This document shows, in pieces, positions 17,126-25,921 of a stretch of 50,542 nt of DNA. The notes beneath the pieces were generated by a model, which worked only from the letters and a program-made list of their open reading frames with translations, ran no database searches and was not told where the DNA came from. Numbering within the stretch: the stretch's first letter is position 1; each line of letters opens with the position of its first letter. The translations under genes were made by a program, and so were the position numbers. Source of the stretch: Blautia luti (lineage in GTDB: Bacteria > Bacillota > Clostridia > Lachnospirales > Lachnospiraceae); NCBI RefSeq assembly GCF_013304735.1, contig NZ_JAAITI010000025.1, positions 1 through 50,542 of the forward strand. Direction: 5' to 3'.

Positions 17126-18079
17126 GTGAAAAGATGCATGAATTGTATGAGTGAATACAATGAACAGAACAGCAGATGTCCCAGGTGCGGATTTTCAGAA
17201 GAAGAAATGAACGGAGCACAGAAGCTGCCGGAAGATATCCTGAAACCGGAAACTGTTTTGCAGGGAAGATTTGTGATTGGCCGTCCATTAAGCTGTTCCG
17301 ACTATTCTTTTGTATATCTGGCATGGGATGGAGTGCTTCGCAGATGCGTGGCCATCCGGGAATATTTCCCTGGACGGCTTGCCAGAAGAGCAGGAAATGA
17401 AGTAGTCTGCCGGTCCGGCAGGGAAAAAAATCTTTTTGAAGCAGGAAAACTGGATTTTGAAAGTGAAGCAATGAAGCTTCATTATAATCAGGACATTAAA
17501 CAGATTGTAAATGTCTACAGAGTAATAAAAGAAAACAATACCATTTATACAGTGATGGAATATCTTACAGGAATTTCTCTTCGTGACCTGATGGATATGG
17601 GTTTTGAACAGATGGGAATTTCCGAAAAAAATGTACTGAATGAAATTTTCAATACAATAACAGCAATACATGCAAGAGGAATCGGGCATTATAATCTTTC
17701 GCCGGATAATATTTATATTGATGAGACAGGAATTCGTCTTCTGGATTTTGGAAAAGCCAAATACAAAATGTATCAGGCAACCGGTGGGAGAGTGATCCGT
17801 TATGAAGAAGATTATATAGCACCGGAGGTGCTTTCAGGAAAGGAAGTCCGGATGAATGCAGATCTGTATTCACTGGGAATCCTGGAATATGAATTGTATA
17901 CAGGAAAAGCAATTCCATACAGCAACCGGCCACAGCGGAGAAAAAAACCTCTGAAAACCGGAAATGCGGAGATGGAAAGAGAAATTAATATTCTTGCCGA
18001 TCCAGATTCAAAAAGCCGGCCAGTCAGCCTTGCGGAATATCTGAAAACAGCCGGCGGCAGGAAACAGGGGAGGGATTAA
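17126..18079 (+). CDS. Zinc-ribbon pseudokinase
   Basis: A 317-residue relative of the other two kinases of the locus, predicted inactive. The N-terminal zinc ribbon is intact (Cys4, Cys7, Cys18, Cys21). In the kinase domain the glycine loop is lost (GRPLSCSDYSF), the ATP-binding lysine of VAIK is arginine (VAIREYF, Arg78), and the catalytic HRD is HYN (HYNLSPDN, near 188-195), whereas LDFGKAK remains. There is no membrane segment. The GTG start at 17126 has GGAGG seven bases upstream. It is followed after two bases by a one-pass membrane protein. EssB/YukC of T7SSb has a cytoplasmic pseudokinase fold, so this could be the soluble half of a split EssB; that is inference. Confidence 0.88.
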   Translation: MKRCMNCMSEYNEQNSRCPRCGFSEEEMNGAQKLPEDILKPETVLQGRFVIGRPLSCSDYSFVYLAWDGVLRRCVAIREYFPGRLARRAGNEVVCRSGREKNLFEAGKLDFESEAMKLHYNQDIKQIVNVYRVIKENNTIYTVMEYLTGISLRDLMDMGFEQMGISEKNVLNEIFNTITAIHARGIGHYNLSPDNIYIDETGIRLLDFGKAKYKMYQATGGRVIRYEEDYIAPEVLSGKEVRMNADLYSLGILEYELYTGKAIPYSNRPQRRKKPLKTGNAEMEREINILADPDSKSRPVSLAEYLKTAGGRKQGRD

Positions 18080-18081
18080 AC

Positions 18082-19320
18082 GTGGACAGAAATGAGAAAC
18101 AGAACTCTTTTCGAAATATCCAGAACTCCAGAGGGAGAGACCGAAAGCTGAAAAAATACCAGACAGCTTTTCATATCAGTCTTGCGGCAGCCGTTATTTT
18201 TGCCGGATCTACAGGTGTGCTGGGATTTCAGTATCTGAATCTGAGAAACCAGGATACAAAAACGGAAGAAAATGCAGTAACTGCAGATGCAGATAATGAA
18301 AAAGAAGAAAACCAAACTGCATCAGCAGATAAGAAAGAGAAAAATGAACAGAAATCAGAAGAAACACCGGTACCGAAAACCGTGACACCAACAGTAACGG
18401 AAGCAATTGCGACTCCGACACCGAAAGTGACAGAAACTTCGGATCAGGCAGAGGAATTTCAAAAACTTGAAAACAATCTGAAAAATAAAATTCCGGAAAA
18501 TACCGTTGTGCAGATCACAGGTATTGGTGGCTATGACGGCAGCAGTTACAGCTCCAGTGAATCCGGTAAAATAGAAGGTGTGGACAATCTTCCGGAATAT
18601 GCAAAACTCTTTATTGTAGGAGACGTATATAAACGGATATCCGATAAAGTATATATCCGGGAAAACGACGAGAAAGAAACGGATCTTGCAAAGATCGTTC
18701 AGGGAGCCCTTGACAGAAACAGTGAATCGGATAACTATAATGACAATGACAACAAATCCAGCAGGGAACTGCTTCTTCGTATCGGAGAGAGCGAAGACAA
18801 AAAAGATCAGAGAGAAGAAGCAGAGGACGACTATGGATATGTCATCCGTGATAAAGACAATAAAGATGACTATGACACAGATATAAAAAATGGTGTGGAC
18901 GAGGTTAGCAAGTACATAGCAGAGCAGCTGCAGGCGGAGGAAAAAATAATAAAAGAAGAGCCTGCTGATACCCTGACTCTTGCAAATACCCTCACTCTTG
19001 CAGACTGTGAGGCATATCTTGAAAAACAGCTGACAGAAGGAAATGAAAAGTTATTTGATCGGCTTGACGTAGAACAGGACGATGCGAATATCCTTTCCGC
19101 CATTCAGGAAAAAACAGAGAAAAACGATAACATAACCCGGATCTGGCTATCCGGATCAGTGGGAGAAGATAAGGAAATCACCACAGTCGGCATATACAAC
19201 GCAAAAACAGAAAAAGGCTACCTTTTAAGCGTTCTTTACAATAAAAAAGATGCAGATGAATCAGAAATTTCTTCCATCACATATGAAACACTGATGGAGG
19301 ACAGTGGAAAAGAGGCATAA
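18082..19320 (+). CDS. One-pass membrane protein of unknown function
   Basis: I do not recognise a domain. The 412 residues comprise a short basic cytoplasmic tail, one membrane segment (about 30-48), a low-complexity Glu/Lys then Thr/Pro linker (about 55-120), and an extracellular acidic region with two alpha/beta-looking parts (about 130-210 and 310-400). A short tandem duplication (TLTLAN/TLTLAD) lies near residue 300. The GTG start at 18082 has GGGAGGG seven bases upstream and is two bases from the end of the pseudokinase gene. The pair may together play the part of EssB, which has a cytoplasmic pseudokinase domain, a membrane segment and an extracellular domain. Confidence 0.7.
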   Translation: MDRNEKQNSFRNIQNSRGRDRKLKKYQTAFHISLAAAVIFAGSTGVLGFQYLNLRNQDTKTEENAVTADADNEKEENQTASADKKEKNEQKSEETPVPKTVTPTVTEAIATPTPKVTETSDQAEEFQKLENNLKNKIPENTVVQITGIGGYDGSSYSSSESGKIEGVDNLPEYAKLFIVGDVYKRISDKVYIRENDEKETDLAKIVQGALDRNSESDNYNDNDNKSSRELLLRIGESEDKKDQREEAEDDYGYVIRDKDNKDDYDTDIKNGVDEVSKYIAEQLQAEEKIIKEEPADTLTLANTLTLADCEAYLEKQLTEGNEKLFDRLDVEQDDANILSAIQEKTEKNDNITRIWLSGSVGEDKEITTVGIYNAKTEKGYLLSVLYNKKDADESEISSITYETLMEDSGKEA

Positions 19321-20070
19321 ATGTTTGATTTCTTAAAAAAAACTCACAGAATAACATATGCCAGCGTCAGTTTTGACGGTACAAGGCCTTATAATGAGGA
19401 CAGCCTGAAAATACTGGATACAGACCGAAGAAAACTTTTTATACTGGCAGATGGTCTGGGCGGCTGCGGAGACGGGAAACTTGCATCCCAGACAGCTGTG
19501 GACAGTGCAGAAGATACAGGGCGGGAAAGTACAGGTTCCGGAGAAACATTTCTGAAAGAACTTTTTGAAACAGCCCAGGAATCTGTCACAGAAAAAAAAG
19601 AGAATCCGGAAAAAGGAATGGCCACCACCATGGTTGTGCTGGACATTGAAGGAAAAACCGCACAGTGGGCCCATGTAGGGGATTCCAGGCTGTATTTTTT
19701 CCGGAAAAACCGTTTTGAGGCACATACAAAAGACCACAGTGTACCACAGATGCTGGTAAATATCGGACAGATTAAAGAATCAGAAATCCGTCATCACCCG
19801 GACCGGAGCAGCCTGCTTCATACCATTGGTTATCCATGGGACGGAAATCCCTGCGAGGCATCGGAGCAGATCCGTATCCGAAGCGGAGACGCATTTCTTC
19901 TCTGTAGCGACGGATTCTGGGAAAACATAGAAGATGCGGAGATGGAAGAGATTCTTGCACAGAGCCCGGATGTGGAAACATGGCTGGAAAATATGACAGA
20001 AGCAGTAAAGACCCATGCAGGAGATGCGGACATGGACAACTGTTCCGCAATCTGTGTATATATTGAGTAA
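19321..20070 (+). CDS. PP2C family Ser/Thr phosphatase 2
   Basis: A 249-residue metal-dependent phosphatase, clearly distinct from the first. Motifs: RPYNEDS near 21-27, LADGLGG near 42-48, HVGDSRLY near 119-126, CSDGFWEN near 197-204 and the C-terminal DNCSAI. It is closer to the Stp/PrpC type than to the first PP2C protein. The start codon directly follows the stop of the preceding gene (TAA|ATG). Two phosphatases beside two active kinases suggest that each kinase may have its own counterpart. Confidence 0.92.
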   Translation: MFDFLKKTHRITYASVSFDGTRPYNEDSLKILDTDRRKLFILADGLGGCGDGKLASQTAVDSAEDTGRESTGSGETFLKELFETAQESVTEKKENPEKGMATTMVVLDIEGKTAQWAHVGDSRLYFFRKNRFEAHTKDHSVPQMLVNIGQIKESEIRHHPDRSSLLHTIGYPWDGNPCEASEQIRIRSGDAFLLCSDGFWENIEDAEMEEILAQSPDVETWLENMTEAVKTHAGDADMDNCSAICVYIE

Positions 20071-20091
20071 AAGAGCAGAGGAAGGGAAAAT

Positions 20092-20715
20092 ATGGAACTG
20101 ATAAAATGTGAGAATGGACATTTTTATGATCTGTCAAAATACGACAGCTGTCCATACTGCAAAAAAAAGAGCCAGGAAACTTCCCAGCTGCAGCAGAAAA
20201 TCCAGGCAACTCCTGTATTCCGGGTTCAGAATGACAATATCAATGAAGCGGTAACTATGGCAATGCCTGTGGGAGGCGACCAGGATGTTTTTCTGGGGCA
20301 CGCAGGAAGTGGAATCTCCGCAGGAGTTTCTGCAACCGATGATCAGGTGACCATGGCGTTTTATACCGGACCAAAAGGGGTATCCTGTGTTACCGGCTGG
20401 CTGGTATGTGTGGAAGGCCCGGAGAGGGGCAGAGATTACCGGATCACCCATGGAATGAACTGGGCAGGCAGAGATGTGGATATGGATATTTATCTGCCGC
20501 AGGATATGATGATCTCGCGGAAAAAGCACTGCGCTGTTGTATACGATAACAAGTCCAACAAATTCTTTCTTGTGGACGGAGGCGTCGGTCTTACATATCT
20601 GAATGATCATCTCGTAAAACAGAACGAAGTTCTGAAACTGGGAGATGTGATTACAATAGGAAAAAGCAAATTTGAGTTTATACCATTTTGCAGAGAGGGG
20701 CATCAGTGGGAGTGA
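20092..20715 (+). CDS. Zinc-ribbon FHA protein 1
   Basis: A 207-residue cytoplasmic phospho-threonine reader. It begins with a zinc-binding knuckle (Cys6, His10, Cys20, Cys23), followed by a flexible linker with two VTMA motifs (Thr55, Thr87), and the FHA domain from about residue 120 to 205 (GRDVDMDIYLPQDMMISRKKHC; note the conserved SRKKH type loop). Threonines in the linker ahead of the FHA domain recall FHA regulators such as GarA, in which a phosphorylated N-terminal threonine binds the protein's own FHA domain. The gene overlaps the next one by four bases (GTGA). Confidence 0.88.
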   Translation: MELIKCENGHFYDLSKYDSCPYCKKKSQETSQLQQKIQATPVFRVQNDNINEAVTMAMPVGGDQDVFLGHAGSGISAGVSATDDQVTMAFYTGPKGVSCVTGWLVCVEGPERGRDYRITHGMNWAGRDVDMDIYLPQDMMISRKKHCAVVYDNKSNKFFLVDGGVGLTYLNDHLVKQNEVLKLGDVITIGKSKFEFIPFCREGHQWE

Positions 20716-22439
20716 AAAAGAAAAGAAGAATGACAGCCGTTCTGGCAGTGATCTGGTGTATTTTGCTGAGTGTAATTCCTGTGTTTGGTGCAGGAGACGA
20801 TTACAGAATCGAGCAGCTCTACATCAACATGCCGGATGTGACGGCATACTACAGAAGTTCCCAGGGAGACAACAAACTGGAGGCATATCTTGGCGGCGAA
20901 AAGCTGACGCTGAAAGATGTGGAAAATTTTTCGAAAACAGGAGAAGCGGTTGAATATTATGTTCTGCTGGATATTTCCGGTTCCATAACAGGAGAACGTT
21001 TTACAGACATCAAAACAGCCCTTACACAGTTCCGTTCAGAGTTAAGGGAAAATGACAGCCTGATTCTTCTTACCTTCGGAAATGAGGTTACACAGGTTCT
21101 GGGCGGAACCGAGGACCAGCAGAGTGCTGCGGCAGTTATTAACGGATTACAGAATGACAATGCCAATACGGTATTATTTGATGCGATTAACACTGCGGCA
21201 GATATGATCTGGAAAGTGGGAGACAGTTCCGAAAAGAGAAGAATCATCACCGTGATTTCCGATGGAAAAGACTGTGCCGATGATACAAGAAATGCAGAAA
21301 GCACAGAAAACACGCTGAAATCCCGGGGAATTCCTGTTTATACCATGGCAGTGGAAAATAACGAAGGGGATACAGAAGCAGAGACCCAGAATTACAGAAG
21401 CAAATTTGCAGCTATGGCCAGAAATACCGGAGGTGTGCCATGGACCGTCGCAGATGGCGGAACAGCTCTGGATGGCCTCCATACAGTACGGGATGCGGTA
21501 ATGAACAGTTACCGTGCCAGATTCCAGGCTTCCAGCAACCGGGTAAGCAACAAAAAAGAAGATTTTGTGCTTAAGTTTTTAAGTGCAGGGAATATGTCAG
21601 ATACCTGTTCTGTTCTGGTAAGCAGAGGCCAGAAAGATGAAACCGCACCGGAAATCAAATCCGTAACAAGCGAAAAGGCGGACAGCATTTCCATTACCTT
21701 TACCAAACCGGTGGAAAATGCAAAAGATGCAGGTAACTACACGGTGACAAGAGACGGGGAAGCCGTTCCTGTAAAACAGGTAGTAGCCGGAGAAAACGCC
21801 AAAACAGAAGTGACCCTTCTGTTTGAGGAGGATCTTTATGAAGCGGATTACGAAATCCAGCTTAAAAATATCACAGACCAGTCCAATGAAAAAAATCCTC
21901 TTGCACAGACAAAAGTAACACTGTCAACAGACTGGCCAAAGCCAAAAACATCCGTTATGGATCTGATCCTGAAATGGTGGCCGCTGGTGCTGACACTAAT
22001 CTTTGTGATACTTATTGTGGTAGTACTGGTTGTTCTGAAAAATATCAAAAAGAAGAAAAATGTACTGATCATTGAGGATCAGGTAGTGCAGGCAGATGAG
22101 GTAGAAGAACGAAAACACATTCACATGGATCAGATACCAGGAAAAAATATAATCATCTGGATCAGCAACGGAAAAGATACACCGAAGAGAATGGAATACC
22201 AGCTCCGTGGAAGCGCCATTATCGGCAGGGCATCCGGATGTGATATTTACTGTGACGACCCCATGATGTCGAAACAGCACTTTGTACTGGAATACGACAA
22301 CGGAAAAATTTTTATCCACGATCTGCAGAGCAGAAACGGAACAAAAGTTAACGGAATGCCGGTGGAGAAGAAGTATCCGCTGCATTCCGGTGATGAGATA
22401 AAAGCAGGAAACCTGAAATTCAGGATTGAGTGGGACTGA
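20712..22439 (+). CDS. vWA - transmembrane - FHA receptor-like protein
   Basis: A 575-residue protein that joins an extracellular binding domain to a cytoplasmic FHA domain. A signal sequence (about 1-27) is followed by a von Willebrand A domain with the metal-ion site DISGS at 87-91 and further residues to about 270, then an Ig-like region (about 310-400, TAPEIKSVTSEKADSI onwards), one membrane segment (about 422-444), a basic stop-transfer KKKK, and an FHA domain at about 498-575 (IGRASGCDIYCDDP, SKQHF, NGTKVNG). The GTG start at 20712 overlaps the previous stop by four bases and yields the signal sequence directly. It could dock phosphorylated T7SS components beneath a surface-exposed adhesion domain. 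Confidence 0.9.
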   Translation: MKKKRRMTAVLAVIWCILLSVIPVFGAGDDYRIEQLYINMPDVTAYYRSSQGDNKLEAYLGGEKLTLKDVENFSKTGEAVEYYVLLDISGSITGERFTDIKTALTQFRSELRENDSLILLTFGNEVTQVLGGTEDQQSAAAVINGLQNDNANTVLFDAINTAADMIWKVGDSSEKRRIITVISDGKDCADDTRNAESTENTLKSRGIPVYTMAVENNEGDTEAETQNYRSKFAAMARNTGGVPWTVADGGTALDGLHTVRDAVMNSYRARFQASSNRVSNKKEDFVLKFLSAGNMSDTCSVLVSRGQKDETAPEIKSVTSEKADSISITFTKPVENAKDAGNYTVTRDGEAVPVKQVVAGENAKTEVTLLFEEDLYEADYEIQLKNITDQSNEKNPLAQTKVTLSTDWPKPKTSVMDLILKWWPLVLTLIFVILIVVVLVVLKNIKKKKNVLIIEDQVVQADEVEERKHIHMDQIPGKNIIIWISNGKDTPKRMEYQLRGSAIIGRASGCDIYCDDPMMSKQHFVLEYDNGKIFIHDLQSRNGTKVNGMPVEKKYPLHSGDEIKAGNLKFRIEWD

Positions 22440-22452
22440 GGAGGAAAAGAGT

Positions 22453-23340
22453 ATGAACTACGAAAACAGATTAAATGATCAGCGCCGGATGTGGAAATTT
22501 CTGCTGTTCGGTATACTGACACTTGGAATTTATCAGCTTGTATTTTTGTATAAAATGAACAATGATATCAATACAGCCTGCAATCCGGTGCAGGATGAGG
22601 ACGAATTTACATCTCCAAATTATATTATTGTTATTTTGTTGAGCATTATTACACTTGGTATTTATACATTTTTCTGGTATTATAAGCAGGGTAACCGCAT
22701 TAAACATGTCGGTGAGAAATATGGTCTGCAGATTGATGAAAAGGGAAGTACTTATCTTTTATGGATACTGGTTGGTGTCCTTCTGTTCGGTATCGGACCT
22801 TACGTTGCACTTTATCTGCTGATCAGCAATACAAACAGAATCTGTAAGGCATATAACAACAGTGCAGGCGGAGTGAATGTAAATGTAAATATTAATATTG
22901 ACTCCATTGATCCTGGTTATATGAAAGATGATTCCTGGAAAAAAGAACTTGATGATAAAAATAAAGATACAGTAAAAATCGGAGTAAAAGTAAATGACGA
23001 GATCCCGACAACCGGCCTCAGCCCGGTGGGAACGCTTCGTTTCACAAAAGGAAATTTCAGCGGCAATGAAGTGGATATCCGTTCACAACAGGAGATCATG
23101 ATCGGAAGAAGCAGCCAGTACTGCCAGATCATTCTCACAGAACAGGATATCAGCCGGAAACACTGCTCCATTAAATATGAGTATCAAGGAAGTACAAGTG
23201 CTTATTATGTAACCGATTATTCAACATTCGGAGTAATCGTAAACGATTCACAGAAACTGGAAAAAGGCGTGACCCAGAGACTTCCGAAAGGAACAAAACT
23301 TACTCTTGGTCAGGGAAGCAACGAAATGATTTTAGGCTGA
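22453..23340 (+). CDS. DUF4234-like membrane protein with C-terminal FHA domain
   Basis: A 295-residue protein. Three or four membrane segments (about 12-35, 58-78, 96-125) bear the repeated motif LTLGIY seen in DUF4234-type proteins (FGILTLGIYQLVFLYKM and SIITLGIYTFFWYYKQ). A polar linker with a VNVNVNIN run follows, then an FHA domain at about 205-295 (MIGRSSQYCQIIL, ISRKHCS). It would place a phospho-threonine reader at the membrane next to the secretion motor. GGAGG lies seven bases before the ATG. Confidence 0.85.
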   Translation: MNYENRLNDQRRMWKFLLFGILTLGIYQLVFLYKMNNDINTACNPVQDEDEFTSPNYIIVILLSIITLGIYTFFWYYKQGNRIKHVGEKYGLQIDEKGSTYLLWILVGVLLFGIGPYVALYLLISNTNRICKAYNNSAGGVNVNVNINIDSIDPGYMKDDSWKKELDDKNKDTVKIGVKVNDEIPTTGLSPVGTLRFTKGNFSGNEVDIRSQQEIMIGRSSQYCQIILTEQDISRKHCSIKYEYQGSTSAYYVTDYSTFGVIVNDSQKLEKGVTQRLPKGTKLTLGQGSNEMILG

Positions 23341-23358
23341 AAAAGGAGGGACTAAAAA

Positions 23359-24096
23359 ATGGGAGCAAAATTAACACAGTGCCCGAATGGACATTATTAT
23401 GATGCAGAACAGTACACAAGCTGTCCGTACTGCCAGAGTGTAACCAGCAATTCTTTCAATGATACAGACAGAGTGACCGATTCCTTTATTCCTGCACAGG
23501 GATCAGGATATGGCTACGGCGGAAATGGAAATGATGACAGGACAATGCCCATTGATCATATTTCCGAGCGTCAGCCAATGAGATACACATCACCTACAGC
23601 GACACCAACCGCACCGCTGAATCAGCGTACCGCTGCTCAGGAAGCCTACGATGAAGGCAAGACAGTGCCGTATTTCGGAGGATTTCCGGAGACAGATATT
23701 CCGGCAGGAGACAACGTTACAACCAATCCGTCATTCTCAGGAAACGTAAGAAATCCGAAACCGGTAGTAGGCTGGCTTGTATGTGTGGAGGGAACCAACT
23801 ACGGACACAGTTTCTGCCTGTATGCAGGTAAGAACTTTGTGGGCCGTGCTTCCGATATGGATATCTGCCTTAAGGGAGATGACAGTGTGTCCCGTACCAA
23901 ACATGCTATCATTACATATGAACCAAAAGAAAGAAAGTTCTTTGCTCAGCCAGGTGAATCACATGAACTGTTTTATGTAAACGACAACGTAGTTTTAACG
24001 AGTGCAGAATTAAAAGACAGGGATGAGATATCCGTTGGAAAAACAAAATTAGTATTTGTGCCATTCTGTGACTCTAAGTATGGATGGGAGAAATGA
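23359..24096 (+). CDS. Zinc-ribbon FHA protein 2
   Basis: A 245-residue paralogue of zinc-ribbon FHA protein 1, with the same order: zinc knuckle (Cys8, His12, Cys22, Cys25), a long disordered linker rich in Gly, Pro and Thr (about 30-130) containing DDRTMPID (Thr62) and GKTVPYF (Thr102), and a FHA domain (about 140-245; VGRASDMDICLKGDDSVSRTKH). The linker threonines are candidate kinase sites. It ends with the same VFVPFCDSKYGWE type tail as its paralogue (FIPFCREGHQWE). It is the last T7SS signalling gene before the glycan genes and overlaps the first of them by four bases. Confidence 0.88.
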   Translation: MGAKLTQCPNGHYYDAEQYTSCPYCQSVTSNSFNDTDRVTDSFIPAQGSGYGYGGNGNDDRTMPIDHISERQPMRYTSPTATPTAPLNQRTAAQEAYDEGKTVPYFGGFPETDIPAGDNVTTNPSFSGNVRNPKPVVGWLVCVEGTNYGHSFCLYAGKNFVGRASDMDICLKGDDSVSRTKHAIITYEPKERKFFAQPGESHELFYVNDNVVLTSAELKDRDEISVGKTKLVFVPFCDSKYGWEK

Positions 24097-24890
24097 AAGA
24101 AAAGAATAAACTGAAAATTGCTGTGGCAACTCACAAAAAATTCCAGATGCCGACACAGGCAGGATATTTTCCTTTACATGTAGGAAAAAGCCGACACACG
24201 CAGAAGCTCTCGGAGTATGTGGGCGATGATACAGGAGATAATATTTCAGACAAAAATCCGTTTTTCTGTGAACTGACAGGATTGTACTGGCTCTGGAAAA
24301 ATACGGATTCAGAATACGTAGGAATGGTACACTACCGCAGGTACTTTCGGTCACTTAAGAAGTGCCATGGCAGAAACCGTATGAATTATATTTTGCAGGA
24401 GCCGGAAGTGATTCGGCTCCTGCAAAAGCATGATATTATACTTCCACGTAAAAGATATTATGTAATTGAAACGTTATATACCCATTATTCTCATACCCAT
24501 TATGCGGAGCATCTGGAGTGTATGAGAAATATTTTACTGGAAAAAGAAAAATCCTATGTGCCAGTCTTTGATAAAGTAATGAAAAGAAGAAGCGCGCACA
24601 TGTATAACATGTTCATCGCAAAAAGAGAAATCTGTGATGAATACTGTCAGTGGCTGTTTCCACTGCTTCTGGAACTAGAGGAACAGATTGATCCTGCCAC
24701 CTATAATCCATATCAGGCAAGACTGATCGGCCGTGTGGGCGAACTTCTTCTGGATGTATGGATCGAAAAAAATCACATTCATTACTGTGAAGTACCGGTT
24801 CTGTACATGGAAAAAGTAAACTGGTTCCACAAGGGAAAAGCATTTCTGAAGGCTAAGTTTTTGGGAGAAAAGTATGACTCAAGTTTCTGA
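24093..24890 (+). CDS. DUF4422 family glycosyltransferase-like protein
   Basis: A 265-residue protein of the DUF4422 type, found in capsule and exopolysaccharide clusters and thought to transfer a sugar. Features: IAVATHKKFQMP at the start, NPFFCELTGLYWLWKN, then VGMVHYRRYF, all characteristic of the family. No signal peptide or membrane segment. The start at 24093 forms an ATGA overlap with the last FHA gene, physically linking the secretion and glycan parts of the locus. An in-frame ATG three codons upstream is less well placed. Confidence 0.88.
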   Translation: MKEKNKLKIAVATHKKFQMPTQAGYFPLHVGKSRHTQKLSEYVGDDTGDNISDKNPFFCELTGLYWLWKNTDSEYVGMVHYRRYFRSLKKCHGRNRMNYILQEPEVIRLLQKHDIILPRKRYYVIETLYTHYSHTHYAEHLECMRNILLEKEKSYVPVFDKVMKRRSAHMYNMFIAKREICDEYCQWLFPLLLELEEQIDPATYNPYQARLIGRVGELLLDVWIEKNHIHYCEVPVLYMEKVNWFHKGKAFLKAKFLGEKYDSSF

Positions 24891-25908
24891 CACAGATCTC
24901 AGTATTATCATTCCGGTATATCAGGTTTCGGAAGAACTTCTGCTTCGCTGCCTGAAAAGCGTGCAGGAGATTCAGGATCTTCGGAAAGAAGTAATTCTGG
25001 TAGCAGACGGACCAGATCAGGAAGTCTGTTCAAACCCGGCAATCCAGGCGTTTGCCGGGGAAGCGGAATTTAAAATCTCTTTTTATGAAAAACAGCACGA
25101 GGGAGTTTCCGCCGCAAGAAATTACGGAATTGACCATGCCGGCGGAACGTGGATTTTTTTCATGGATGCAGATGATTACATCTGTGCAGATGCTTTTAGG
25201 AAAGTCTGTCCCCTGCTGAAAAAAGAAGAAATAGATCTGGCAGTTATGGATTACTCCATGATACAGGGAGAGGAATGCAGCCGCCATTATTACAAAAAAG
25301 AAATGGAAGCCATGAATCCGGTCTGTTTCCAGAAGGATATTCTGAAACCTCAGTCAGGAGCAGGCTTTGTATGGGCCAAGCTGTACCGGAGAGAATGGCT
25401 TCAGGAAACAGGAGTCCGTTTTGACACAGAACTGTCAGCAGCGGAAGATGCGGAATTTATGTTAAGAGTGGCACTGAAGAATCCGAGAATCTGGAATGTG
25501 CCATATAACAGCTATTATTACTGCTATAATTCCGACTCTGCAGTGCACAGTTTCCGTGAGGATTATGCCGGACGCTACATAGACGGAATGAAAAAAATCC
25601 GCATGGACCTGGAAAAAGAAAAAGTTATGGCAAGACTTCAGGATGAATATGACAGCTGTGTTCTGTATCATCTTCTTCTGATTGCCGTAAATTATTCTTT
25701 TCATCCGGAGAATCCGGTAACCGGAAAGAAGCGGATAGAGAATTTCCGCATACTGCTGAAAAAAGAAATGTTTCGAAATTCGCTGAAAAATGTACATCCT
25801 GAGAATTTTTCAATGACAAGAAAAGTAACCCTGATCTGTATTCAGCTTCATTTATACAGGATGGTGCAGCTGATCGCCGGGGTAAGACACAGACAGCGCA
25901 GGAAATAA
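24874..25908 (+). CDS. Family 2 (GT-A) glycosyltransferase
   Basis: A 344-residue inverting glycosyltransferase that would add a sugar from a nucleotide-sugar donor to a growing lipid-linked glycan. The GT2 hallmarks are clear: SIIIPVYQ at 10-17, GVSAARNYGI, and FMDADDYI carrying the DxD-type metal site near residue 98. The catalytic-loop region AAEDAEFMLRVA near 190 is also present. There is no membrane segment, so it acts on the cytoplasmic face. It overlaps the previous gene by 17 bases. Confidence 0.93.
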   Translation: MTQVSDTDLSIIIPVYQVSEELLLRCLKSVQEIQDLRKEVILVADGPDQEVCSNPAIQAFAGEAEFKISFYEKQHEGVSAARNYGIDHAGGTWIFFMDADDYICADAFRKVCPLLKKEEIDLAVMDYSMIQGEECSRHYYKKEMEAMNPVCFQKDILKPQSGAGFVWAKLYRREWLQETGVRFDTELSAAEDAEFMLRVALKNPRIWNVPYNSYYYCYNSDSAVHSFREDYAGRYIDGMKKIRMDLEKEKVMARLQDEYDSCVLYHLLLIAVNYSFHPENPVTGKKRIENFRILLKKEMFRNSLKNVHPENFSMTRKVTLICIQLHLYRMVQLIAGVRHRQRRK

Positions 25909-25921
25909 GGGGACAGAAATT

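Noticed and set aside
23359..24096. Kinship of the zinc-ribbon FHA proteins to DNA-binding zinc fingers
   Set aside because: The knuckle is followed by disordered sequence and a FHA domain, and the same module precedes kinases; an adaptor role is more likely than DNA binding.
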